Source: Enterocloster bolteae (GTDB taxonomy: Bacteria > Bacillota > Clostridia > Lachnospirales > Lachnospiraceae). Taken from it: a DNA stretch of 64,000 nt. How positions within the stretch are numbered: the first letter of the stretch is position 1; each line of letters starts with the position of its first letter. Shown here in pieces: positions 26,946 to 34,692 of this stretch. The DNA lies in assembly GCF_002234575.2 (NCBI RefSeq), contig NZ_CP022464.2:2480001-2544000 (forward strand). Direction: 5' to 3'. The notes under the pieces are model-generated. The model searched no databases. It worked only from the letters and a program-made list of their open reading frames with translations, and was not told the DNA's origin. A program made the translations under genes and the position numbers.

Positions 26946-27902
26946 ATGAAGATTGTGGTATTGGATGGTTATACAGAGAATCCGGGAGATTTAAGCTGGG
27001 AGGGTCTTGAGGCGCTGGGAACATTGACTGTGTATGACAGGACTCCCGGCGACAAGGTGATAGAGAGGATCGCAGATGCACAGGCCGTATATACCAATAA
27101 GACGCCCATCACCGGTGAAACCATTGAGAAGTGCGCCAACATGAAGTTTATCGGAGTGCTGGCAACCGGTTATAATGTGATTGATATTAAGGCGGCCCGT
27201 TCTGCAAACGTAGTGGTTTCCAATATACCTTCCTACGGAACGGATGCAGTTGCCCAGTATGCTGTGGCGCTTTTGCTGGAGCTTTGCCATCATATCGGAG
27301 AACATTCGGATTGCGTGAAGGCCGGCGGGTGGAGCCGCAGCAGGGACTGGTGCTTTTGGAAGCATCCCCTGGTGGAGCTTGCAGGCAAGACATTTGGGGT
27401 CATCGGCTTTGGACGTATCGGTCAGAGGACCGCAAAAATAGCAGAGGCATTAGGAATGAAGATAGTAGCTTATGATGAACGGCCTGTGAAAGAGCTGGAA
27501 GGGGAAAATTTCAGATACGTTTCCCTGGATGAGCTTTTATCCATGTCGGATGTCATAAGCCTCCACTGTCCGCTGTTTCCGTCAACAGAAGGCATTATCA
27601 ATAAAGATACCATTGCCAAAATGAAGGATGGAGTGAAAATCATCAATACCTCCAGAGGTCCCTTGATTGTGGAGCAGGATTTGCGGCAGGCCCTGGACAG
27701 CGGAAAGGTTAGCGGGGCAGCTGTGGATGTGGTGTCAGAGGAACCCATCAGAGAGGATAATCCTCTGCTGGGAGCCAAAAACAGTATTATCACTCCCCAT
27801 ATTGCATGGGCTCCCAGGGAGTCCAGACAGCGGCTTATGGATATTGCTGTCTCCAATTTAAAGGCATTTATGGAAGGAAATCCAGTCAATGTGGTGAGTT
27901 GA
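26946..27902 (+). CDS. D-2-hydroxyacid dehydrogenase, glycerate dehydrogenase-like (copy 1)
   Basis: A 318-residue NAD-dependent dehydrogenase of the glycerate/phosphoglycerate dehydrogenase family. The Rossmann motif is VIGFGRIGQRTAKIAEALGM at about residue 150. INTSRGPLIVEQDL contains the conserved Arg, the following SEEPIREDNPLL the Glu, and ITPHIAWAPRESR the catalytic His. It probably interconverts glycerate and hydroxypyruvate, or reduces glyoxylate. It ends the cassette, 16 bases after the aldolase. A very similar second copy lies 13 kb downstream at the end of the TRAP operon. Confidence 0.92.
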   Translation: MKIVVLDGYTENPGDLSWEGLEALGTLTVYDRTPGDKVIERIADAQAVYTNKTPITGETIEKCANMKFIGVLATGYNVIDIKAARSANVVVSNIPSYGTDAVAQYAVALLLELCHHIGEHSDCVKAGGWSRSRDWCFWKHPLVELAGKTFGVIGFGRIGQRTAKIAEALGMKIVAYDERPVKELEGENFRYVSLDELLSMSDVISLHCPLFPSTEGIINKDTIAKMKDGVKIINTSRGPLIVEQDLRQALDSGKVSGAAVDVVSEEPIREDNPLLGAKNSIITPHIAWAPRESRQRLMDIAVSNLKAFMEGNPVNVVS

Positions 27903-27961
27903 GGATATGCTGAAGGCTTCAGGTTTAAATTCACAGGATAACGTATGTTAAGTTTAAAACA

Positions 27962-28015
27962 GGGGATGGACGGCTGTCTGTTTAGGAGCTGTCCATCCCC
28001 TGTATTTGCTTTTTT
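27962..28015 (+). terminator. Terminator of the sugar cassette
   Basis: GGGGATGGACGGCT pairs with AGCTGTCCATCCCC (one G-U) around an 11-base loop, followed by TGTATTTGCTTTTTT. Confidence 0.9.
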
Positions 28016-28153
28016 ACGCATGAAACATATATTGGCAGACAGAGGGCTGCTATTAATTAAGGAAGAAAGTCAAAAAATAGTCCTCCGCCAGTCAGGTTTT
28101 TCCTTTTTAGGGCGGTTATCTGCATCTTAGAAAATAGTGGCATGAATCAGGTG

Positions 28154-28182
28154 TTGTAAAGTAAGCTGGAATTTGGTACAAT
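28154..28182 (+). promoter_or_regulatory. Upstream ftsZ promoter candidate
   Basis: TTGTAA and TACAAT are 17 bases apart, with TGG just before the -10 (extended -10 like). Confidence 0.6.
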
Positions 28183-28227
28183 GTCAATGAGTGTTTCTAA
28201 AAATATTAGGAAATGTAAAAAAAGGTG

Positions 28228-28256
28228 TTGATATTTTTTGTGAAATCAAATATAGT
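28228..28256 (+). promoter_or_regulatory. Downstream ftsZ promoter candidate
   Basis: TTGATA and TATAGT are 17 bases apart, about 100 bases before ftsZ. With the upstream candidate this gives ftsZ two tandem promoters of its own. Confidence 0.6.
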
Positions 28257-28353
28257 ATTAGTTAGACCAGAAATTGATGAGAAATTGACATTGATGATAG
28301 AATGAAAGCATGGCTTGAAATGGTAGTAAGGGAATAAAAGGAGGATATGGATC

Positions 28354-29667
28354 TTGTTAGAGATTAAGATAAATGAGTCAGAGAATGCCGCCAGGATTAT
28401 AGTCGTAGGTGTGGGCGGCGCAGGAAATAATGCAGTTAACCGCATGATTGACGAAAACATTGCAGGGGTGGAGTTTATTGGCATTAACACTGATAAACAG
28501 GCCCTTCAGTTTTGTAAAGCCCCCACTGCCATGCAGATTGGAGAGAAGCTGACCAAGGGACTGGGAGCAGGTGCCAGGCCTGAGGTGGGAGAGAAAGCTG
28601 CTGAGGAGAGTTCAGAAGAGATTTCACAGGCCTTAAAGGGTGCTGATATGGTGTTTGTCACCTGCGGCATGGGCGGCGGAACCGGAACCGGAGCAGCTCC
28701 AGTGGTAGCCAAGATTGCAAAAGATATGGGGATTCTTACCGTAGGTGTGGTGACCAAGCCCTTCCGTTTCGAGGCCAAGACGCGTATGAGCAATGCCCTG
28801 TCAGGTATCGAACAGCTGAAGAACAGTGTCGATACCTTAATTGTGATTCCCAATGACAGGCTTCTTGAGATTGTGGACAGGCGTACCACCATGCCGGATG
28901 CACTTAAGAAAGCAGATGAGGTGCTTCAGCAGGCTGTTCAGGGCATTACGGATCTGATTAATGTTCCGGGTCTCATTAACCTGGATTTTGCTGATGTCCA
29001 GACCGTCATGATTGACAAGGGCATTGCGCATATCGGTATCGGCAAGGCCAAGGGAGATGATAAGGCCATTGAGGCGGTTAAGCAGGCTGTATCCAGTCCT
29101 CTGTTAGAGACTACCATTGAAGGCGCCAGCCATGTCATCATCAATATTTCCGGCGATATCAGCCTGATTGAGGCCAATGAGGCTGCCAGCTATGTTCAGG
29201 AACTGGCCGGTGATGAAGCTAACATTATCTTCGGCGCCATGTTTGATGAGAACGCTCAGGATGAGGCTACCATCACTGTTATTGCCACTGGTTTGGACGA
29301 GCATGGAGCCAATGCTTCCGTGGCAAAGGCCATGACTGGTTTTACCAGTTTTAAGACAAAGGTACCGGCAGCAGGAGCGCCCGCCGGACAGCAGGCACAT
29401 GCGGCAGCACCTGAGGCAGCAGCAACAGCGTCTGCACCTTATACCAGCAGACCGGCATCCCAGGGATATTCGACCCACGGCTATAATCCGGCCGGAGGTA
29501 GCCAGGGATACACAGCGCCCAAGTATAACCCGAACCAGGGATATTCCGCAGGCGGCAGCCAGAATGCCGGCCAGAATCCTACCCCTGCTCCAAGCCAGCC
29601 TTTCAGACCGGCTACCAATAAGGAGATGCAGATTAATATTCCGGATTTCCTGAAGAATAAGAGATAA
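28354..29667 (+). CDS. ftsZ: Cell division GTPase FtsZ
   Basis: A 437-residue tubulin-like GTPase that forms the Z ring. The tubulin signature is [15 protein letters not shown] at about residue 109, [13 protein letters not shown] lies near the N terminus, and the T7 loop is [11 protein letters not shown]. Residues about 320-420 are a linker rich in Ala, Gly, Gln, Pro and Tyr, and the C-terminal peptide [13 protein letters not shown] is the binding site for partner proteins. The start is TTG, with AAAGGAGG about 9 bases upstream; the nearby ATG at 28348 leads to an immediate stop. It is transcribed alone, between two sugar catabolic cassettes. Confidence 0.97.
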   Translation: MLEIKINESENAARIIVVGVGGAGNNAVNRMIDENIAGVEFIGINTDKQALQFCKAPTAMQIGEKLTKGLGAGARPEVGEKAAEESSEEISQALKGADMVFVTCGMGGGTGTGAAPVVAKIAKDMGILTVGVVTKPFRFEAKTRMSNALSGIEQLKNSVDTLIVIPNDRLLEIVDRRTTMPDALKKADEVLQQAVQGITDLINVPGLINLDFADVQTVMIDKGIAHIGIGKAKGDDKAIEAVKQAVSSPLLETTIEGASHVIINISGDISLIEANEAASYVQELAGDEANIIFGAMFDENAQDEATITVIATGLDEHGANASVAKAMTGFTSFKTKVPAAGAPAGQQAHAAAPEAAATASAPYTSRPASQGYSTHGYNPAGGSQGYTAPKYNPNQGYSAGGSQNAGQNPTPAPSQPFRPATNKEMQINIPDFLKNKR

Positions 29668-29691
29668 GTTTCAACCAGATTTGTATATGTT

Positions 29692-29719
29692 CCGGCTGCC
29701 ATGAGGCAGCCGGTTTTTT
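29692..29719 (+). terminator. Terminator of ftsZ
   Basis: CCGGCTGCC pairs perfectly with GGCAGCCGG around ATGA and is followed by six T. Confidence 0.95.
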
Positions 29720-29805
29720 GCTTTTAGTTATCCCTAATAAAAAAGAATGCCGGGACGGTATCTGCTAAAGTACGTTCCAACATTCATCATAGATTTATTT
29801 CTTTG

Positions 29806-30144
29806 TTATTCTTTGCTCTTTTCCTGCAAATCCAGCAGCAGGGCCACCAAATCATCCACTGCTTTTTTTGACCGTTCATTGAGCCTGCCATAGGAGACCA
29901 TGAGGTCATTGCCAGACCCAGGGTCCGGCCGGCATGTGTTCTGAACAGGCTCTGTCTCCAGAAGGAAGCTGCCGGTAGTGTTCAGAATCCGGGCCAGCTG
30001 CTTCAGTTTAGCCACATCCGGCTGTCGTTTGCCTGTTTCGTATCCGCAGTAGGTGCTGGCTGTCAGGCCTAAGGCGTCCGCTACCTGCTGCTGCGTATAC
30101 CCCATGGAAACCCTGGCTTTTTTCAGTTGTTCGGAAAATCCCAT
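29806..30144 (-). CDS. XRE-family HTH regulator
   Basis: A 112-residue protein with a Cro/C1 helix-turn-helix at about residues 4-57 (SMGYTQQQVADALGLTASTY) and a helical C terminus (LNERSKKAVDDLVALLLDL). The ATG used follows GAGGTG by 6 bases; an in-frame GTG two codons upstream is less likely. Repeated CAATACGCC elements upstream are probably its operators. It lies downstream of a second XRE gene on the same strand, before the TRAP operon. Confidence 0.85.
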   Translation of the reverse strand: MGFSEQLKKARVSMGYTQQQVADALGLTASTYCGYETGKRQPDVAKLKQLARILNTTGSFLLETEPVQNTCRPDPGSGNDLMVSYGRLNERSKKAVDDLVALLLDLQEKSKE

Positions 30145-30175
30145 TATCACACCTCATTTCCGGGCCAACCTCTGG

Positions 30176-30279
30176 TTGGCGTATTGTCAATTTGTTGATA
30201 AAATACATTGACATACTGGCAATTCGCTGATATTATAAATATATATATTGGCAATACGCCAATATATAACAATACGCCA
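30176..30279. promoter_or_regulatory. Operator array of CAATACGCC elements
   Basis: GGCGTATTG at 30178-30186, the inverted repeat TTGGCAATACGCCAA at 30248-30262, CAATACGCC at 30270-30278 and a weaker GCAATTCGC copy at 30219 fill the gap between the two XRE genes. The pattern fits a repressor with several sites. Confidence 0.65.
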
Positions 30280-30291
30280 CAGGATGGCAGT

Positions 30292-30639
30292 CTACTGCCG
30301 CTTGCCCAGACGCAGTTTCAGCGCTTTGACCGTGTCCAAAAGGAATAGCTGTTCATCCTCTGAGAGTTCCTTGGCAATATCATAGAGTTCCTCCAGCAGT
30401 TTTGCGCTTTGAAAGGCCTGGTTTCCGGATTCCATGTCTCCTGTGCCGTCGGTGAGCCATTCTTTATTAATGTTCAGTATCTGGCAGACTGCATTGATGA
30501 CAATGGCCTGCGGTTCTGTCTTGTTTTTTTCCAGGTTGAAGATGACACCTCTGGATACGCCGATGGTCTGGGCAAGAGAATCCTGGGTATATCCCTTTTG
30601 TTTCCGCGCATAGTTGAGTCGTTCTCCCAATGTATTCAT
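30292..30639 (-). CDS. XRE-family HTH regulator
   Basis: A 115-residue protein with a Cro/C1 helix-turn-helix at about residues 3-60 (QKGYTQDSLAQTIGVSRGVI) and a C-terminal helix LYDIAKELSEDEQLFLLDTV. That helix resembles the core of the small protein encoded divergently (IIDNAKELPVESQNLLLIL), so the two may interact or share ancestry. The ATG used follows GGGGGTG; a longer frame upstream would run over the promoter. Its promoter and the divergent one share a matching operator sequence. Confidence 0.85.
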   Translation of the reverse strand: MNTLGERLNYARKQKGYTQDSLAQTIGVSRGVIFNLEKNKTEPQAIVINAVCQILNINKEWLTDGTGDMESGNQAFQSAKLLEELYDIAKELSEDEQLFLLDTVKALKLRLGKRQ

Positions 30640-30658
30640 TTTTATCACCCCCGCAATC

Positions 30659-30761
30659 AGTATACAATGAGCAAAATTCATTGTCAATGATTTTTTGGCC
30701 GCTTAAGTGCAGGAAAAATATAGTATGTTTCATTGACAGTGAATTCCTTATCTGCTATAAT
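30659..30761. promoter_or_regulatory. Divergent promoter pair with matched operators
   Basis: Leftward: TTGACA and TATACT, 17 bases apart (30687 to 30659). Rightward: TTGACA and TATAAT, 17 bases apart (30733 to 30761), a consensus promoter. Each -35 lies in a 16-bp element AATTCA(T/C)TGTCAATGA, at 30675-30690 and inverted at 30730-30745, identical at 15 of 16 positions. One regulator should control both directions. Confidence 0.8.
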
Positions 30762-30795
30762 TCATTAATAGAGCAAAAAGAAAGGAGGGATAACA

Positions 30796-30990
30796 TTGAC
30801 AATGCAAAAGGAAGAAGAACGGCAGAACAGGGTATTAATGGAAATCATTGACAACGCAAAGGAACTTCCGGTGGAAAGCCAGAACCTGCTGCTTATACTT
30901 GCCAGGGGAATGGTATTTACGCGTAACTGTATGATGCGGCAGAATGCTGCGGACCAGCCGCGTATGCCGCCGGACGAGCATTCTGCATGA
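30796..30990 (+). CDS. Small protein divergent from XRE regulator
   Basis: A 64-residue protein of unknown function, charged at both ends, with one predicted amphipathic to hydrophobic helix (VESQNLLLILARGMVF). TTG is taken as start because AAAGGAGGG is 6 bases upstream; ATG two codons later is possible. It follows a consensus promoter and precedes dctP by 38 bases with no terminator between, so the TRAP operon may be read from this promoter. TTGACA motifs like the operator core recur at its start and near codon 17. Confidence 0.65.
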   Translation: MTMQKEEERQNRVLMEIIDNAKELPVESQNLLLILARGMVFTRNCMMRQNAADQPRMPPDEHSA

Positions 30991-31028
30991 ATCATAAAAC
31001 TATATAATGAAAAAGGAGAGATAAACGT

Positions 31029-32141
31029 ATGAAAAAAAGACTTGTATCACTGTTTCTGGCATTGGCCATGACATGGGGGCTTACTGCCTGCGCAGGCGGT
31101 TCTTCTGCCCCGGCATCAGCAGCAGCCCCGGCATCAGCCGCTGACCCGGCAGCATCAGCCGATGCGGCTTCGGCCCAGGGGGAGGTAGAGGGTTCCAAGA
31201 CGGATAACACAGGTACGGATGCCAAGGCCAGCTATACGCTGAATATCGGATCAGCCATGAGCTCCACCAACCCGTCCAGCATTGCCCTGCAGAGCTTTAA
31301 AAAGGCGGTGGAGGAGAGGACCGGCGGGGACCTGGCTGTAAACATATATACGGATTCGGCCCTGGGCGGTGAAGCTGACCTTTTGGAACAGGTTACATCC
31401 GGTACGGTAGAGGGAATGATGCAGATGGGAGCAGCCAACTGGGAGCCCTATAATTCGGAAGTAAACGTGGCCCTTCTGCCGTTCCTGTTTACATCCCTGG
31501 ACAATGCCAGGCAAGCCTGGGCCGGTGAGTTCGGCCAGCAGTTCTGCGAAAAGCTTCTGGAGCCAACAGGCGTGACCATTCTGTCTGTGTGGGAGTCCGG
31601 CTACCGCCATATGACCAACAACACCAGGCCTATTCTGGCTCCTGCGGATATTGCGGGCATCAAGTTCCGCACCAATGAAAACAGCATGAAGGTCAAGATG
31701 TATGAGGCGGTTGGAGGATCGGCTGTTATTATGGCATTTTCCGATGTGTATACAGGCCTTCAGAACAAGACCATTGACGGCCAGGAAAATCCTCTGGCAA
31801 ACATCTACACCTCATCCCTCCAGGATGTACAGACTTATTTGTCCCTGACCGGCCATATGTATGACGCTGCTCCTCTGGCAGTCAATACCGCATGGTTTGA
31901 AACCCTTCCGGAAGAGTACCAGACCATACTGTTTGAGGAGGCTGACAAGGCAAGGGAAGTGGACCTGCAGGAAAATGATGAGTCAAAATACCTGGAATTA
32001 TTAAAAGAGGCAGGTATGGAAATCAATGAGGTGGATAAGGAAGCGTTCCAGGAGGCAATGTCAGGCATCTGGGAAGAGTTTGCTTCCCAGTACGAGGACG
32101 GACAGTATTGGATAGACCTTGCTACTTCCTTTAATAAGTAG
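31029..32141 (+). CDS. dctP: TRAP transporter substrate-binding lipoprotein (DctP family)
   Basis: A 370-residue extracytoplasmic solute receptor. The signal peptide ends in a lipobox LTAC at about residue 21, followed by an Ala/Ser/Asp-rich tether of about 45 residues. The DctP fold starts at YTLNIGSAMS; KFRTNENSMKVKMYEAVGGS near residue 215 holds the conserved Arg that binds a carboxylate in this family, followed by the DVYTGLQNKTIDGQENPLAN segment. TRAP receptors mostly bind organic acids, including sugar acids. It is the first gene of the transport and catabolic operon. Confidence 0.93.
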   Translation: MKKRLVSLFLALAMTWGLTACAGGSSAPASAAAPASAADPAASADAASAQGEVEGSKTDNTGTDAKASYTLNIGSAMSSTNPSSIALQSFKKAVEERTGGDLAVNIYTDSALGGEADLLEQVTSGTVEGMMQMGAANWEPYNSEVNVALLPFLFTSLDNARQAWAGEFGQQFCEKLLEPTGVTILSVWESGYRHMTNNTRPILAPADIAGIKFRTNENSMKVKMYEAVGGSAVIMAFSDVYTGLQNKTIDGQENPLANIYTSSLQDVQTYLSLTGHMYDAAPLAVNTAWFETLPEEYQTILFEEADKAREVDLQENDESKYLELLKEAGMEINEVDKEAFQEAMSGIWEEFASQYEDGQYWIDLATSFNK

Positions 32142-32154
32142 GTATCCGCAAGTA

Positions 32155-32181
32155 CCGGGGGACGGCCCGGCCGTGCCCCGG
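32155..32181 (+). other. Intercistronic hairpin after dctP
   Basis: CCGGGG-G-ACGG pairs with CCGT-G-CCCCGG around a 5-base loop, with no T-run. Such stems often protect the binding-protein mRNA or damp read-through to the permeases. Confidence 0.7.
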
Positions 32182-32217
32182 ATTTGCCACAGAACAATAT
32201 GAAAAAGGAGGTAAAAA

Positions 32218-32727
32218 ATGGTCCTGAAATTAATAGACAAGGTAAAATTCCTTCTGCGCATTTTAAGCTGCGTCACGGTGTGTACCCTGACCATCATCAT
32301 AGGAATACAGGTGGTGAACCGGTATGTGTTTGGAACTTCATTTACATGGGTGGAGGAGCTGGCAGGCATGGCCATGGTTTACATTACATATTTCGGCGCA
32401 GCCATGGCCACCATCAATAACAGCAACACGCGGATAGACTTTTTTATCCGCAAGCTCCCCGGACCTGTGTACCGCGGTTTTGAGATTCTGGATGACTGTA
32501 TCTGTATTGCGTTTCTCCTGGTAATCTGCCGCTATGCGGCAAAGCTGGTGGGCACCAATCTCAATGCCCTTTCAGCAGCTATGAAGGTACCTCTTTCCGT
32601 CAATTATGTGGGTGTACTGAGCGGCTGTGTACTGATGATTATTTTTTATGTGCTGCGTCTCTGGATTGATGTGGAGAAGTTAAGGGGAAGAAACATGGAT
32701 TATGTGGAGGAGGAGCTGAGTCGATAA
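32218..32727 (+). CDS. dctQ: TRAP transporter small permease (DctQ family)
   Basis: A 169-residue membrane protein with four hydrophobic helices, typical of the small TRAP subunit. VVNRYVFGTSFTWVEELAGMAMVYITYFGA at about residues 33-62 is the conserved first part. It pairs with DctM to form the sodium-driven permease. A GGAGG ribosome site lies 8 bases upstream. Its stop overlaps the dctM start by 1 base. Confidence 0.93.
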   Translation: MVLKLIDKVKFLLRILSCVTVCTLTIIIGIQVVNRYVFGTSFTWVEELAGMAMVYITYFGAAMATINNSNTRIDFFIRKLPGPVYRGFEILDDCICIAFLLVICRYAAKLVGTNLNALSAAMKVPLSVNYVGVLSGCVLMIIFYVLRLWIDVEKLRGRNMDYVEEELSR

Positions 32728-34016
32728 TGAATACTGGATTAATTGTTTTGTTTGTTGTGTTGGGAATCTGTCTGCTGATTGGACTGCCTGTGGCTTTTTC
32801 CATCGGCATCAGCTGTATGGCCCTGCTGACCGTCAATGGTTATCCGCCTCTGGATATCGTTGTCCAGCGCATGGCCAGCGGCGCCAAATCCTTTAATATG
32901 ATGGCAATGCCTATGTTTATTTTTGCCGGTTCCCTGATGGTATACGGCAGTACGCCCCGCCTCATGCGGTTTGCCAACATGATGCTGCGGAAAATGCCGG
33001 GCGGACTGGGGGCCACGGCACTTGCAGCCTGCGGATTCTTCGGCGCGGTCTCAGGGTCCGGTGTGGCAAGCGCTGCGGCTATCGGCAAGATCATAGGACC
33101 TGAGATGCTGGAGCAGAAATACCCAAGGGGACTGACCGTGGGACTGATTGCGGCCGGAGGAACCATGGCATGCATCATTCCTCCAAGCATTGTAATGGTG
33201 GTCTATGCATCCTCCTCCGGAGCGTCGGTGGGAGATATGTTCCTGGCCGGCTTTGTGCCGGGATTTATCTGTATCCTTGCCCTTATCGGGCTCAATACCT
33301 TTTTTGCCGTAAAAAGGGGAAACAAGGAGAATGTTGAGAAAACAGATTATACGGCAAGGGAAAGGCTCAGGATTACAGGAGATGCCCTGCTTCCGCTTTT
33401 AATGCCTATTTTCGTGCTGGGCGGTGTGTTTTCAGGTATCTGTACCGCCACAGAGGCATCGGTGGTGGCTGTCATCTATTCCTTTATCCTGGCAGTGTTT
33501 GTGTACCGGGAACTGACGCTGCGGGAGTTTTATAAGGTGGCGGCGGAAAGCGTTGTCACCACAGGCGTTATCATGCTGATTATCTCGGTTGCCACGCCTT
33601 TCGGGTGGATTATGTCCATACAGAATGTGCCCACCCTGTTTGCGGGCTGGCTGCTGTCCATTACATCCAGTAAGTTTTTAATCATGGCATTCATATTCCT
33701 GCTTCTTTTGCTGCTGGGAACCTTCATGGAGACCATGTGCATCATTATTCTGGTGACGCCTATCCTTCTGCCCATTGCCCAGACTCTTGGAATGGGAGTG
33801 GTCCACTATGGAGTTTCCATGCTGATGGCGCTGATGGTAGGCTCCCTGACCCCGCCTCTTTCCGTTAACCTGTTTACATCCTGCAGGGTGCTGAATGTAA
33901 AGTATGACGAGGCGTTTCCGGATACCCTGTGGGTTATTCTGACTGTGACGGCCTGCGCCCTGCTCACCTTTGCGGTGCCGGGAATCACGGAGTTTCTGCC
34001 GGCCATCTTAAAGTAA
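32727..34016 (+). CDS. dctM: TRAP transporter large permease (DctM family)
   Basis: A 429-residue membrane protein with about 12-13 helices. The segments AMPMFIFAGSLMVYGS, FFGAVSGSGVASAAAIGKI, IPPSIVMVVYASSSGASVGDMFLAGFVPG and LGTFMETMCIIILVTPI are classic DctM features. It forms the transport channel with DctQ and couples uptake to the sodium gradient. The 1-base overlap with dctQ means they are translated together. Confidence 0.95.
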   Translation: MNTGLIVLFVVLGICLLIGLPVAFSIGISCMALLTVNGYPPLDIVVQRMASGAKSFNMMAMPMFIFAGSLMVYGSTPRLMRFANMMLRKMPGGLGATALAACGFFGAVSGSGVASAAAIGKIIGPEMLEQKYPRGLTVGLIAAGGTMACIIPPSIVMVVYASSSGASVGDMFLAGFVPGFICILALIGLNTFFAVKRGNKENVEKTDYTARERLRITGDALLPLLMPIFVLGGVFSGICTATEASVVAVIYSFILAVFVYRELTLREFYKVAAESVVTTGVIMLIISVATPFGWIMSIQNVPTLFAGWLLSITSSKFLIMAFIFLLLLLLGTFMETMCIIILVTPILLPIAQTLGMGVVHYGVSMLMALMVGSLTPPLSVNLFTSCRVLNVKYDEAFPDTLWVILTVTACALLTFAVPGITEFLPAILK

Positions 34017-34026
34017 GGAGAACCAT

Positions 34027-34692
34027 ATGGATATGGACAGAAAGAATATGCTGGAACGTGTGGTAAAAGCTGCCCGCAAAGCGTATATGAAAGGATTTGC
34101 CGCGGGCAGCGGCGGCAATGTGAGCATACGGATTCAGGGGCAGGTGTATATATCTCCAAGCGGAATCTGCCTGGGTGATTTGACGCAGGAGGACATGATA
34201 ATGCTGGAGGCAGATGGTGTTGCGCCTCCCGCAGATATGTCGGATCCCGGCAGGCGGCGTCCCTCCAAGGAGGCCGGAATGCATCTGGCGTGCTACAGGA
34301 GCCGCCCGGACATCCTGTGCCTGTTTCATCTGCATTCCCCCTATTCCATTGCAGCTGCCTGCCGCAGGCAGGGAAACGGGAGTCCGGCCACGGGCATGCC
34401 TGCCTACACTCCGGGATATGCCATGCGTGTGGGAAGGATTCCTGTGGTTCCCTATTACCTTCCCGGAAGCCGGGAACTGGCCGAGGCTGTGTCTGACGTG
34501 ATTTGCAGCCGGGACAGCCTTCTGCTGGCAAATCACGGCATGGTGGCTGCGGGAAAAAGCCCGGAGGCAGTGCTGGCCACTGCGGAGGAGATTGAGGAGA
34601 ACGCGCATCTTACCATACTTTTGGGAGACCGGGGAATTCCCCTTGATGAAGAACAGACAGAGGCGCTGTTTCGGGCAGGAGGAACTGTATGA
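34027..34692 (+). CDS. Class II aldolase/adducin-family protein
   Basis: A 221-residue zinc enzyme of the fuculose-phosphate aldolase, ribulose-phosphate epimerase and 3-oxo-tetronate-phosphate decarboxylase family. GSGGNVSIR at about residue 26 binds phosphate; Glu in KEAGMHLACY, the His pair in FHLHSPYS and His in NHGMVAAGK are the catalytic Glu and zinc ligands. Substrate cannot be fixed: L-fuculose-type aldol cleavage or tetronate decarboxylation are both possible. It overlaps the following kinase by 4 bases (ATGA). Confidence 0.88.
   Translation: MDMDRKNMLERVVKAARKAYMKGFAAGSGGNVSIRIQGQVYISPSGICLGDLTQEDMIMLEADGVAPPADMSDPGRRRPSKEAGMHLACYRSRPDILCLFHLHSPYSIAAACRRQGNGSPATGMPAYTPGYAMRVGRIPVVPYYLPGSRELAEAVSDVICSRDSLLLANHGMVAAGKSPEAVLATAEEIEENAHLTILLGDRGIPLDEEQTEALFRAGGTV

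Noticed and set aside
29806..30990. Prophage or integrative element remnant around the two XRE genes
   Set aside because: Although the divergent switch looks phage-like, no integrase, attachment site or structural gene is seen nearby.
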